Notes: generated from the letters alone by a model not told the origin. Counted from the first letter of the stretch, positions 9,401 to 17,762 are shown. The stretch is DNA of 64,000 nt from Pseudogracilibacillus auburnensis (GCF_003201975.1 NZ_QJJQ01000006.1:124001-188000); one strand, 5' to 3'. Program-made: numbers and translations.

Positions 9401-9937
9401 TCTCAGTCGAAGCAATGGCTCGGTATGGAAGCGACCCCAGCTGGAATACTTTATTTCCATGTTCACCATGCTATGTTATCAGAATCGGAACGGTTAAGTG
9501 ATGAACAAATAGTTGAAGAAATTTTTAAACGATATAAAATGAGTGGATTAGTAACATCTAATCAAGAAATAGCCAAGCTAATGGATACATCACTAGAATC
9601 GGGTCGAAGCAACATCGTACCAATAGGTTTTAAGAAAGATGGTAGTTTTTATGCGGGTTCTAAAGTAGCTAATGATGATACGTTTAAACTATTACAAGAG
9701 CATATGTATCATTTAATGAGACGGGCAGGAATTCAAATAACGTCGGGAGAAATAGAATTAAATCCGTATGAAAATAAAGAAGGAAATGCTTGTACCTTTT
9801 GTTCATTTAAATCCATCTGTCAATTTGATCCGATTTTAAAGGAAAATAATTATCGTCGATTAAAACAGATGAAAGAAGAAGAGATCCTTGAAAGTCTCAA
9901 AAAGCAAACAAAAGAATCGGGAAATTTGCTGTTATAG
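6440..9937 (+). CDS. addB: AddB, ATP-dependent helicase/nuclease subunit B (RexB)
   Basis: Subunit of the AddAB enzyme that processes double-strand breaks for recombination in Firmicutes. The 1165 residues match the family. A Walker A-like GRSGTGKG opens the protein (residues 7-14). A RecB-type nuclease motif IIDYKSS is near residue 957. Four cysteines (C798, C1118, C1121, C1127) have the spacing of the AddB iron-sulphur cluster, which staples the nuclease domain. The ATG at 6440 has GGAGGGG five bases upstream and is preferred over the in-frame ATG at 6407, which would overlap the preceding gene. addA follows after 15 bp. Confidence 0.96.
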   Translation: MSLRMIIGRSGTGKGNVILQEMKEKLRSNPHGRTILYIVPEQMTFQQEYALFRDDQVKGSIRAQVVSFSRLAWRVLQETGGSTKQFISSTGLQMMLRKIIEERTEPFEMFQKAVDKQGFVQELEGMITEFKRHCITPDVLAEQINYTEQNIPLTKKLADLHYIYAKLASLLQHKYIDGEDQLQFLTEKIADTELLQDADIYIDGFHRFTPKELEIVTELLKVSKQVTVTLTTDELALEKEPSELDLFYQTTETYFTLQQLAKEHDVLLEEPVILHSEAGHFKESPYFFHLEKYFDERPTPALQTEQRNPIQLAEAVHPRAELEGVIQEILRLVREETYRYRDIVIFVRETEEYNDLIQTMFADYNIPVFIDEKRTMLNHPLIECIRSLFDVVESNWRYDAVFRLLKTGFIKPTDRTFPLHLDAIDELENYCLEYGIRQKKQWLQTEKWIYKRFAGFSEAAQTDKELEKEERINAYRDQVVQALNVFDKQIRGKRTIRQRCEILYSLLERLHIPRQLEQSRANYDDLGKVEKAREEEQVWKALMQLLDEMVEMIGDETLSFPMFQKTFEAGLEALQFAHVPPSMDHVIVGSIDHSRIANKKCAFLLGVNEGSWPMKPAVDGMINEREREFLKQFGMQLAESNRRILLDDTFYMYLAFTSATDYLWVSYVLSDNEGKMKTASPMINRLKELFPVLKEPILLTDPDELQEATRFITTKEKTRSALTVQLSRYVRGYRVEDIWWNVLDWYMKNEEKHDTTYKVLQSLFYENKPTPLTAHTVEKLYPKQVKTSVSRLEMLHRCSYQHYVQYSLQLEERRMYKLDAPDIGQLFHEALKTITEWIQQEGKDFARLTEVDSNQYAKKSISHLAPALQHHILSSSNRYQYIQRKLQDVIAQATYILSEQARASGFSPVGIELGFGFEKGLDPVTIALPNGYELLLRGRIDRVDKSVHHDNLYLRIIDYKSSSRGLDLVDVYYGLALQMLTYLDVVLSQSKQWLGMEATPAGILYFHVHHAMLSESERLSDEQIVEEIFKRYKMSGLVTSNQEIAKLMDTSLESGRSNIVPIGFKKDGSFYAGSKVANDDTFKLLQEHMYHLMRRAGIQITSGEIELNPYENKEGNACTFCSFKSICQFDPILKENNYRRLKQMKEEEILESLKKQTKESGNLLL

Positions 9938-9952
9938 AGGAGGAGACATGAA

Positions 9953-12900
9953 GTGGTAACTTGGACGAAGGAACAACGAGAGGCAATTGAACGAAAAGGG
10001 TCTAATATTCTTGTGGCAGCAGCGGCTGGATCAGGAAAAACAGCTGTATTAGTGGAACGAATTATTCAAAAATTAATGGATGTAGAAGATCCATTAAATA
10101 TTGATGAAATTCTTGTAGCTACATTTACAAATGCGGCGGCAGAAGAAATGAGAAACCGAATCGGAGTTGCTTTAGAAGATGCAATCGCAAAAGACCCAAC
10201 ATCTTATCATTTAAAAAAGCAACTCTCCTTGTTACAACGAGCATCTATTTCAACTTTGCATTCCTTTTGTACGACAGTAGTTAGACAGTATGCTTATTTA
10301 TTAGATATAGATCCTTCATTTCGGATTGCGGATGAAATGGAAATCGATTTAATAAAGCAAGAAGTAATCGATGAAATGTTTGAAGATGCATACGGTGCTG
10401 AAGAGGAAGAATTAGACCGCTTTTTTACCGTCGTTGATATGTTTTCCAGTGATCGCAGTGATGTGGAAGTGGAAAAGCTTGTATTAACCTTATATACATT
10501 TGCCATGCAACACCCTTGGCCTGAACAATGGTTAAATGGGGTGGCAGAAAGTTATCATATAGAAGAAAATTGTTCCGAAGACGAACTTTCTTGGTTAACG
10601 ATCTTAAAAGAAGAAGTGAAAGATCAGCTTTATTCTTTTCGGAGCGAAATATTGCGGGCAATGGACATTGCAAGAGAAAGTGATGGGCCTTATCATTATT
10701 TGGATGCACTGGAAGCGGATATGAATGTAATAGACCATGCAATAGAACATGCCCATTTATGGGAAGATTTACAACAGTCGATCGTTTCAAGTAAACTAAA
10801 AAGTTTATCAAGAAAACGTGTCGAATGTAATGAAGATAAAAAAGAAAAAGTGCAAAAAATACGAAGTCGTTTTCGTGAACAGTGGAATAAAATGAAAAAG
10901 AATTGGTTTAGCCGAAATATTGCTGCCCATCTAGAGGATATGCGCCTCTTATTTCCTGCTATAAAACGAGTGACAGAACTTGTCATTGAATTTAAGGAAC
11001 GTTTTTCGGCAGTTAAAAGAGAGAAAGCTATCGTTGACTTTTTAGACTTGGAACATTTTTGTTTAGCTATTTTAATTGAACCAACTTCAACATTAGAGCA
11101 AATTATTCCATCCGATATTGCCTATTATTACAAAAATCAATTTAAAGAAGTGCTCGTCGATGAATATCAAGATATTAATATTGTGCAAGAAACGATTTTA
11201 TCTGTTGTAAGTGATGATACAAAACGAGGAAACATGTTTATGGTTGGGGACGTAAAACAGAGTATTTATCGTTTCCGTCATGCAGAACCGACCCTCTTTA
11301 TTGAAAAATATAAACGATTTAGAGAAGATGAATCACACGGAAAACGAATTGATTTAGCCAGGAATTTCCGCAGTCGAGAAGAAATTTTAACGGGAGCTAA
11401 TTATATTTTCAAACAAATTTTTGATGAGTCACTTGGAGAAATTGAGTACGATACGGCTGCGGAATTAATATACGGTAATACATCTTATGATAATGTGCCA
11501 ATAGAAAATCCAGAAACAGAGCTATTGATTATTGACCGGGATACAGAAGAGAAAGAGGAACAGACAGAGGGAGAAAGTGTCGAGGATCTTGAAGCAACTC
11601 AACTTGAAGTAAGACTTTACGCGGAAAAAATAAAAGAATGGATCGGGACAAAAGATAAAGCTCCTATGCAGGTAATCGATAAAGCGACGAATAAAAAACG
11701 CAATATCCAGTACCGTGATATTGTTATTTTGCAACGGTCTTTAACTGGAGCACCGACAATTGTTGATGAATTAAAAAAACAAGGAATTCCGGTGTATGCC
11801 GAACTACGAACAGGCTATTTTGTCGCTATTGAAATCCAAGTAATGATTAATATGTTAAAAATTATTGATAATCCTTATCAAGATATTCCACTTGCCTCTG
11901 TATTACGTTCGCCAATCGTTGGCTTGAATGAAGAGCAATTGACACAAATAAGATTAACGAAAAGATATGAATCTTTCTACGTGGCATTAAAACGATATGC
12001 AAAAGACAATCAAGATGGAAGTATTTTAGTTCAACATTTTCTTGATCAACATAAGAAATTCAGACAGCTTGCGAAAGAAGGAGCATTATCGGAGCTTATT
12101 TGGCAGATTTATCGGGATACTGGCTATTATGATTTTGTCGGAGGTATTCCAGGTGGTAGACAAAGACAAGCTAATTTACGTGCTTTATATGATCGAGCAC
12201 GTGGCTATGAATCCACATCATTTCGTGGATTATTCCGATTTTTACGTTTCATCGAGCGAATGCAGGAACAAAATAAAGATTTAGGGGAAGCTCGAGCATT
12301 AAGTGAACAAGAAGATGTCGTTCGGATTATGACTATTCATAAAAGTAAAGGACTTGAGTTTCCAGTCGTCATTATTGGCGGAATGAATAAAGAATTTAAT
12401 TTTAGCGATATTCGTGCGAAATATATTTTGGATAAAGATCAAGGGTTTGCGACGAAATTTATCGATCCAGTCAAGCGAATTACGTATCCAACTTTATATT
12501 ACGTATCTTTACAACAAGAATCTTTACGAAAATTATTAGCAGAAGAAATGCGTGTTTTATATGTTGCCATGACACGAGCAAAAGAAAAGTTAGTGATGAT
12601 TGGTAATGTGGCATCCTTTGAGAAAAAGCAGGAAAAATGGCTACAAATAACGGATCATCTAGACTGGATTTTACCAAAACAGCTGCGTAAAGAAGCGAAA
12701 ACGTATTTAGATTGGGTTGGTCCCGCGTTAATCAGACATCATCAATCATCATTATTATTGGGGGAAGAAGAACTTGCGGTAGATATGCCTGATGAAATTC
12801 GGAAAGATCCATCACAGTGGAAGTTAGATATTGTTTCAGCTACAAAACTTACAAATATCAATGCACAAGTGGAAGAGACGAAAGAAAAGCTGAAAAATAC

Positions 12901-13672
12901 CATTATTCATTGGGAAAATGCTCTCCATGCAAACCCAGTATTTGAAAAAGAAGTGGAAGAGAGATTATCTTTTCAATACACGTTTCAAGAAGCGACTGAA
13001 GCACGTGCGAAACAGAGTGTAACGGAAATAAAAAGAAGGCAAGAGTTAGCAGATGTTTATAGTGATCAACAACTTACATTGCCGTTTCGGGCTCCTTTAA
13101 GGCAGAGACCTTCTTTTATGCAAGTGGAAAAAACACTTACTGCTGCTGAAATCGGAACTGCCATGCATACAGTAATGCAACATTTACCCATTTCACGACC
13201 GCTTTCAAAAGAGGACATTAAAGAGTATGTTTCCATATTCGTCGGGGAGGAAAAAATAACAGAAAAAGAAGCAGAAGTCATTGATTTGGACGCAATTGAA
13301 CATTTTTATTCAACTGATCTTGCAAAACGTATGTTTAGGAGTGAAAATGTGGAACGAGAAGTACCGTTTACCTATACGTTAGAGGCAAGTGAAGTTTATC
13401 CAAATTGGTCGAGTGAAACAAATGAAAAAGTGCTTCTTCAAGGAGTGATTGATTGTATTATTTATACGGACAAAGGAGCAATTATTCTCGATTATAAAAC
13501 AGATAAAATAACGGATGAAATGATTACAGATGAATTAATCACTAAATTAAAAGCTCGGTATAAAATTCAGATAAACCTATATAAACAAGCATTAGAAGAT
13601 ATTTTGCAACAAAAAGTGTCTGAAAGTTATTTATACTTTTTCTCCAGAGATTTATTAATTAAATGTGAATGA
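9953..13672 (+). CDS. addA: AddA, ATP-dependent helicase/nuclease subunit A (RexA)
   Basis: UvrD/Rep-like 3'-5' helicase and nuclease partner of AddB. The protein has 1239 residues. Walker A AAAAGSGKTAV is at about residues 21-31, the Walker B/Q region LVDEYQDIN near 402, motif VI VAMTRAKEKL near 872, and the RecB-family nuclease motif IILDYKTDK near 1180. GTG at 9953 is preceded by AGAGGAGGAG; an ATG at 9948 is out of frame. It is the second gene of the addBA operon, and a T-tailed hairpin ends the transcript. All helicase and nuclease motifs look intact, so the complex should be active. Confidence 0.96.
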   Translation: MVTWTKEQREAIERKGSNILVAAAAGSGKTAVLVERIIQKLMDVEDPLNIDEILVATFTNAAAEEMRNRIGVALEDAIAKDPTSYHLKKQLSLLQRASISTLHSFCTTVVRQYAYLLDIDPSFRIADEMEIDLIKQEVIDEMFEDAYGAEEEELDRFFTVVDMFSSDRSDVEVEKLVLTLYTFAMQHPWPEQWLNGVAESYHIEENCSEDELSWLTILKEEVKDQLYSFRSEILRAMDIARESDGPYHYLDALEADMNVIDHAIEHAHLWEDLQQSIVSSKLKSLSRKRVECNEDKKEKVQKIRSRFREQWNKMKKNWFSRNIAAHLEDMRLLFPAIKRVTELVIEFKERFSAVKREKAIVDFLDLEHFCLAILIEPTSTLEQIIPSDIAYYYKNQFKEVLVDEYQDINIVQETILSVVSDDTKRGNMFMVGDVKQSIYRFRHAEPTLFIEKYKRFREDESHGKRIDLARNFRSREEILTGANYIFKQIFDESLGEIEYDTAAELIYGNTSYDNVPIENPETELLIIDRDTEEKEEQTEGESVEDLEATQLEVRLYAEKIKEWIGTKDKAPMQVIDKATNKKRNIQYRDIVILQRSLTGAPTIVDELKKQGIPVYAELRTGYFVAIEIQVMINMLKIIDNPYQDIPLASVLRSPIVGLNEEQLTQIRLTKRYESFYVALKRYAKDNQDGSILVQHFLDQHKKFRQLAKEGALSELIWQIYRDTGYYDFVGGIPGGRQRQANLRALYDRARGYESTSFRGLFRFLRFIERMQEQNKDLGEARALSEQEDVVRIMTIHKSKGLEFPVVIIGGMNKEFNFSDIRAKYILDKDQGFATKFIDPVKRITYPTLYYVSLQQESLRKLLAEEMRVLYVAMTRAKEKLVMIGNVASFEKKQEKWLQITDHLDWILPKQLRKEAKTYLDWVGPALIRHHQSSLLLGEEELAVDMPDEIRKDPSQWKLDIVSATKLTNINAQVEETKEKLKNTIIHWENALHANPVFEKEVEERLSFQYTFQEATEARAKQSVTEIKRRQELADVYSDQQLTLPFRAPLRQRPSFMQVEKTLTAAEIGTAMHTVMQHLPISRPLSKEDIKEYVSIFVGEEKITEKEAEVIDLDAIEHFYSTDLAKRMFRSENVEREVPFTYTLEASEVYPNWSSETNEKVLLQGVIDCIIYTDKGAIILDYKTDKITDEMITDELITKLKARYKIQINLYKQALEDILQQKVSESYLYFFSRDLLIKCE

Positions 13673-13709
13673 CGTAAATTTGACACAACTGAGAATGATT
13701 ATCCATTGG

Positions 13710-13748
13710 GGTGCACTCACTTATACAAGGTGAATGCATCTTTTTTTA
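13710..13748 (+). terminator. Terminator of addBA
   Basis: An imperfect hairpin (GTGCACTCAC with GTGAATGCAT) is followed directly by CTTTTTTTT. It lies 40 bp after the addA stop. Confidence 0.7.
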
Positions 13749-13855
13749 TTGTCTCCTTGGCTATAAATGCTGATATATCAAGGTTTCTAATTATCTCAAA
13801 AACAAATTGAAAAAGTGACTATTAAAAAATAATGTTTTTAAAGAAAATGCTCAAG

Positions 13856-13898
13856 TGTGATTTACCTCACTCTAAACAGGTTGATGACCCTCTATACT
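13856..13898 (+). promoter_or_regulatory. Fnr/Crp-type activator site and -10 box
   Basis: TGTGA-N6-TCACT (13856-13871) matches the consensus for Fnr in Bacillus (TGTGA-N6-TCACA). A good -10 box TATACT lies at 13893-13898 without a recognisable -35. If transcription starts about seven bases after the -10 box (near 13905), the activator site is centred at -41.5, the classical class II activation position. This predicts low-oxygen induction of the reductase operon downstream. The binding protein itself is not in the window. Confidence 0.65.
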
Positions 13899-13940
13899 AT
13901 AAGTGAATCAAATATAAAGCAACTTAAGGAGGGGTTATTC

Positions 13941-14087
13941 ATGGCAACAGACGTTAAAAAACAAGATGTGCAAGTTGAAAACCAAGACTCGTTAAAAGGA
14001 ACACTGTTTTCTACAATCATTTTTGTCGGAGGCGGAATACTTTTTTTCATAATCGTACTTTTCTATTTTTATATGACTAGGATTTGA
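13941..14087 (+). CDS. Heme-copper reductase subunit IIa (ba3-type small subunit)
   Basis: A 48-residue protein with a charged N-terminus and a single transmembrane helix (about residues 22-45, GTLFSTIIFVGGG then FFIIVLFYFYM). Small one-helix subunits like this accompany subunit II of ba3-type enzymes and supply the helix missing from their short subunit II. AAGGAGGGG lies upstream of the ATG at 13941; a longer frame to 13857 would run through the promoter and is rejected. It is the first gene of a tight operon with subunits II and I. A paralogue is at 59823-59966. Confidence 0.78.
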   Translation: MATDVKKQDVQVENQDSLKGTLFSTIIFVGGGILFFIIVLFYFYMTRI

Positions 14088-14100
14088 GGAGGGGAGAATA

Positions 14101-14568
14101 ATGAAAATGCATCGTTTTGAAGAAATTTGGCTTATCTTTGCAGTCATTATCATTATCGGTTCAATGGTTGTTACAGGGTACCAAACTTTTGCTTTAGGTA
14201 TGGGGCCACCAAGTCATAAGGAAACAATTGATCCACAGAAGGTTGATCAAACAGCACCATTTGATAATCCTGGCGTGTTCGAGAATGGTGAAAATGAATA
14301 CGACGTTGTCATGACACTTGAAGCATTTAATTTTAACCCTGGAGATATAGAAGTACCTGTTGGTTCGACAGTTACCTTTATTATGACTTCTAAAGATGTC
14401 GTTCATGGCATGCAAATCGTTGATACAAACGTCAATGCAATGATCTTACCAGGACATATTCAAACGATATCACAAACATTTAATGAACCTGGAGAATATT
14501 TGGTTTTATGTAACGAATATTGTGGTGTTGGTCACCAATTAATGAGTACAACGATTACGGTGAAATAA
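14101..14568 (+). CDS. CuA-containing subunit II of a ba3-type heme-copper reductase
   Basis: A 155-residue protein with one N-terminal membrane anchor (residues 8-32) and an extracellular cupredoxin domain. The dinuclear CuA site is complete: His in DVVHGMQ plus LCNEYCGVGHQLM (Cys-x3-Cys-x3-His-x2-Met). It should accept electrons from a cytochrome c and pass them to subunit I. The short size is that of B-family (ba3) enzymes. It lies 13 bp after subunit IIa and 18 bp before subunit I. The paralogue at 60026-60508 has the same CuA motif. Whether the complex reduces oxygen or NO depends on subunit I (see the next gene). Confidence 0.9.
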   Translation: MKMHRFEEIWLIFAVIIIIGSMVVTGYQTFALGMGPPSHKETIDPQKVDQTAPFDNPGVFENGENEYDVVMTLEAFNFNPGDIEVPVGSTVTFIMTSKDVVHGMQIVDTNVNAMILPGHIQTISQTFNEPGEYLVLCNEYCGVGHQLMSTTITVK

Positions 14569-14586
14569 GGAAGGGAGGAAAAGAAA

Positions 14587-16278
14587 ATGGAAACAGCTTT
14601 ACATCAGACGTTTACTGAAAAAAAGAGTAAAAGAATTGAAAAATACTTAGGCACGAATCCAAAAGATGCAAAATTAACATTGTCCTATTTTACTGTTTCA
14701 TTTATTGCTTTACTTGTTGGTGGGTTTTTAGGATTATTACAAGGATTGGAACGAGCAGGACTTTTAACAATGCCCGCATGGTTCGATTATTATCAAACAT
14801 TAACGACACATGGAATTTTACTCATCCTTGTTTTTACAGGAACATTTCTAGTTGGTTATGTCTATGCAGGTCTTTCTCATACGCTAGGTGGTTTAATTCC
14901 AAAAGTAAGAAAAATGGGTTGGATTGCTTTTACGTTAATGGTAATTGGTACAGCATTAGCAGCATCACAAGTAATTATTGGTGAGGCATCTGTTCTTTAC
15001 ACCTTCTATCCACCAATGGCAGCATCACCTTGGTTTTATATCGGATTAGTGTTAGTCGTACTAGGCATTTGGACAGCTGCATTTGGAGCATTTATAAATG
15101 TAGCAAACTGGCGTAAAAATCACCGAGGACAGCATCTTCCATTACTTGCATTTTTCGGAACAGGTATATTTGTTTTATTATTTACTGCAACATTGGGAGT
15201 AACATATGAAGTATTAACATTAATTCCTTGGGCATTCGGTTGGACAGATACCGTTAATGTGTTATTGAGTCGTACGTTATTTTGGAGTTTTGGACACACA
15301 CTTGTTAACGTATGGTACTTTACCGCAGTATCAGCATGGTATGTCGCATTTCCGAAAATCATTGGCGGACGACAATTTAGTGATACATTAGCACGTGTTG
15401 TAGCAGTGTTAATTGTTATTTTAAACGTACCAGGTGGATTCCACCATCAAATTATTGATCCTGGTTTTACAGAAGGATTAAAATACATGCACGTATTCAT
15501 GAGTTTATCCATTGGATTTCCATCCTTAATGACTGCTTTTGCCATGTTTGCGATGATGGAACGTGCAGGTAGAAGAAAAGGGGCAAAAGGATTACTTGGC
15601 TGGTTTAAAAAATTACCTTGGAAAGATGCTCGTTTCTTAGCACTATTCCTAGCAATGGCAACATTTATCCCTGCTGGGGCAGGTGGAATTGCACAAACAA
15701 ACTTTCAGTTAAACCAAGTTGTTCATAACACATTATTTATTACAGGACATTTTCACTTAACAGTTGGAGTATCTGTTGCATTATCATTCTTTGGCATTGC
15801 TTACTGGCTTGTCCCACATTTATCTAAACGTGTGATGACACCAAAGATAAACAAATTAGCCATTTGGCAAATTATCATCTGGATGGTTGGGATGTTCTTT
15901 ATGTCGGGTGCGATGCATACTGTCGGATTATTTGGAGCACCAAGAAGAACAGCATTCTCTACTTATTTTGACAGTGCAACAGCAGCAAGTTGGAATCCTT
16001 ATCTAATGTTACTTGCAGTTGGTGGAACATTACTTATTATCTCTGTCGTTATGGTTGTTTACATTGTATTCCACTTAATGTTAAAAGCACCTAAAGGAGA
16101 AACAGAATTCCCGATTGCGGAAGAGGAAGAGGATGCTTCACCAACCCCTAAATGGACAGAAAGATGGAGTCTCTGGGTTGTGCTAATGATAGCCGTTATT
16201 TCCATGGGATATGTCATTCCAATTGTAGACTTAATCATGAATGCACCTCCAGGATCTCCACCATTTAAAACATGGTAA
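14587..16278 (+). CDS. Heme-copper reductase subunit I, B-family; active-site Tyr replaced by Asn (candidate CuA nitric oxide reductase)
   Basis: A 563-residue, multi-helix membrane protein. The haem and CuB ligands are present: His75 (TTHGIL), His237 (SFGHTLV), His286-His287 (GGFHHQ) and the ITGHFHLT pair. In ba3 oxidases the CuB His is covalently linked to a Tyr four residues on (GHxxVY). Here that position is Asn241 (codon AAC at 15307-15309), and the Tyr seven residues further, part of the K proton path, is Val. The paralogue at 60523 keeps both tyrosines. Loss of this Tyr is characteristic of heme-copper NO reductases, including the CuA-dependent enzyme of Bacillus azotoformans. I therefore infer NO reduction rather than oxygen reduction, supported by the Fnr-type promoter. 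That it is a heme-copper subunit I is certain; the substrate is inference. Confidence 0.88.
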   Translation: METALHQTFTEKKSKRIEKYLGTNPKDAKLTLSYFTVSFIALLVGGFLGLLQGLERAGLLTMPAWFDYYQTLTTHGILLILVFTGTFLVGYVYAGLSHTLGGLIPKVRKMGWIAFTLMVIGTALAASQVIIGEASVLYTFYPPMAASPWFYIGLVLVVLGIWTAAFGAFINVANWRKNHRGQHLPLLAFFGTGIFVLLFTATLGVTYEVLTLIPWAFGWTDTVNVLLSRTLFWSFGHTLVNVWYFTAVSAWYVAFPKIIGGRQFSDTLARVVAVLIVILNVPGGFHHQIIDPGFTEGLKYMHVFMSLSIGFPSLMTAFAMFAMMERAGRRKGAKGLLGWFKKLPWKDARFLALFLAMATFIPAGAGGIAQTNFQLNQVVHNTLFITGHFHLTVGVSVALSFFGIAYWLVPHLSKRVMTPKINKLAIWQIIIWMVGMFFMSGAMHTVGLFGAPRRTAFSTYFDSATAASWNPYLMLLAVGGTLLIISVVMVVYIVFHLMLKAPKGETEFPIAEEEEDASPTPKWTERWSLWVVLMIAVISMGYVIPIVDLIMNAPPGSPPFKTW

Positions 16279-16315
16279 AACTAGATTTCTTAAAGGAATA
16301 TGTTTCTACACTTTA

Positions 16316-16380
16316 GCCCCAAGGCGAAGTTTAGAACGGAATAAAGAAGGAGATAGCCTTGGGGTGGGCTATCTCCTTTT
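16316..16380 (+). terminator. Terminator with a competing upstream hairpin
   Basis: GGAGATAGCC (16349-16358) pairs perfectly with GGCTATCTCC (16367-16376) and is followed by TTTT, a classic terminator. An alternative stem GCCCCAAGGC (16316-16325) with GCCTTGGGG (16356-16364) uses three of the same bases, so the two folds exclude each other. The arrangement resembles an attenuator placed between subunit I and sco. Confidence 0.65.
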
Positions 16381-16510
16381 CACCTCATTATTAAATCCTC
16401 TTCCATTTGTCCCCAGATTAATAATACTATCGTAAATAATCTCGTTTACAACTGATAAAACATAAAGCTCAATGATAAATTATGGTAGTGCTCCGAAAAG
16501 TAGGAAACTG

Positions 16511-16523
16511 AACAATGATTGTT
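16511..16523. promoter_or_regulatory. 6-1-6 inverted repeat upstream of sco (possible Fur-family box)
   Basis: AACAAT-G-ATTGTT is a perfect 6-1-6 palindrome 46 bp before the sco start. Fur/PerR/Zur-type operators in Bacillus have a 7-1-7 layout with ATnAT at the centre, which this resembles only partly. No matching -35/-10 pair was identified. Confidence 0.25.
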
Positions 16524-16568
16524 ATCGATTTTTTCTTCTAAATCAAATTAAAAAAGGATGTGATCCTT

Positions 16569-17201
16569 ATGTTTAAAAGTCGTCACCAAATGATTTCTCT
16601 AGCCATTGTATTAGTATTTGGTTTTACATTGTTCTACATCGGAACAGACGGATTTACTGCATTTACTGAAGAAACGGCAAGAACGAATAAGCTTATTGAA
16701 GAGCAACCATTGTTACCAGATATAACATTAGAAGATAGTAAAGGCAGAGAATATAGCTTTGATGAATTCGAAGGTAAATACATGTTAATGACATTTATTT
16801 ACACTGCTTGTTCGACTGTTTGTCCACAGCTTGAAATGAATACGGCTGAAATCTACGAATCACTTCCTGAAAAATATATTGGAGAAGATATTGTATTTAT
16901 GAGTGTAAGCTTTGACCCTGAACGAGACACTCCAGAAATTTTAGATCGTTATCGTACTTATTTCGGAAGTGATGGAGAGACGTGGCGGATGGTCAGAATT
17001 CCAGATGAACAAGAGTTACAATCTGTTTTAGATGAATTTGGTGTTATCGTTATTCCAGATGGCGAAGGGGACTTTCAGCATAATGTCGCATATTATTTAG
17101 TGGATAAAGATGGGTATTTAGTGGATGTGCTTGATTTTTCAGATGTCGAAGGAGCTAAGGCAAGAGTGTTAGAAACGCTAGAGCAAGAAGGGGAGGGATA
17201 A
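16569..17201 (+). CDS. Sco1/SenC family copper chaperone
   Basis: Membrane-anchored thioredoxin-fold protein that delivers copper to, or reduces, the CuA site of heme-copper enzymes. The 210 residues comprise one N-terminal membrane helix (about 9-27) and an extracellular domain. The copper-binding signature ACSTVCPQLEMN (CxxxC) is near residues 82-93, and the conserved His occurs in GDFQHNVAYY near residue 174. ATG at 16569 has AAGGA ten bases upstream; a GTG at 16560 is too close to that site. It follows the reductase operon, behind a terminator, and overlaps function with the CtaG-like gene four bases downstream. Probably dedicated to the CuA subunit of this cluster. Confidence 0.9.
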   Translation: MFKSRHQMISLAIVLVFGFTLFYIGTDGFTAFTEETARTNKLIEEQPLLPDITLEDSKGREYSFDEFEGKYMLMTFIYTACSTVCPQLEMNTAEIYESLPEKYIGEDIVFMSVSFDPERDTPEILDRYRTYFGSDGETWRMVRIPDEQELQSVLDEFGVIVIPDGEGDFQHNVAYYLVDKDGYLVDVLDFSDVEGAKARVLETLEQEGEG

Positions 17202-17204
17202 AAA

Positions 17205-17762
17205 ATGAAACAAGCAATTTATGGTCTTATCTTATATGTTTTTTTAATGATCCCCCCAGTCGTACATTTATCGGAATCTATTATGAGTATTCATATGCAT
17301 ATGCAAATGCCCCTTTTGGGGATTGCCGGAATGTTTATGACACCTTTTTTACAAAAGAAATTCCCGTCATTTTTTAAAAAGTGGAATGAAAATGGAATCC
17401 CGGGAATTATCTTATTTTTCATTGTGTTTTTCTATTGGTTACTTCCTAGAGCAATGGATGAAACACTTATATTAACTCATGTTGAAGTGTTTAAATTTAT
17501 AAGTTGGCCTTTTTTGATCGGTGTATCTTTGCGGGATAGTTGGGCGAAATTATCAAATGCATGGAAAAATGCTGTATATATTATTGTATCTGTTGCTTAC
17601 TTAGGAATGGCTTGGTTATATATTTTTTCACCAGATCAGCTTTGCAATAATTATTTAATTGTGGAACAGCGAACATTAGGTTGGGGGTTTTTACTGATCG
17701 CTTTTTGCATCTTATTATATTTCGTCCAAACGTTGTTTATCGATCAATCCCAATATGAGTAA
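17205..17762 (+). CDS. CtaG-like multi-pass membrane protein
   Basis: A 185-residue protein with about six hydrophobic segments. The stretch SIHMHMQMPLLG, rich in His and Met, resembles the HMxQM/HMxQH motif of CtaG (caa3) assembly factors; the protein at 53937 has SFHMIQMSFLF at the matching place. It lies three bases after sco with its own ribosome site overlap, so the two are one transcript. I infer a role in copper loading or assembly of the preceding reductase. It is shorter than usual CtaG proteins and could be a distinct family; the call is tentative. Its TAA stop codon is formed at the junction with a transposon-like element that begins at 17762. Confidence 0.55.
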   Translation: MKQAIYGLILYVFLMIPPVVHLSESIMSIHMHMQMPLLGIAGMFMTPFLQKKFPSFFKKWNENGIPGIILFFIVFFYWLLPRAMDETLILTHVEVFKFISWPFLIGVSLRDSWAKLSNAWKNAVYIIVSVAYLGMAWLYIFSPDQLCNNYLIVEQRTLGWGFLLIAFCILLYFVQTLFIDQSQYE

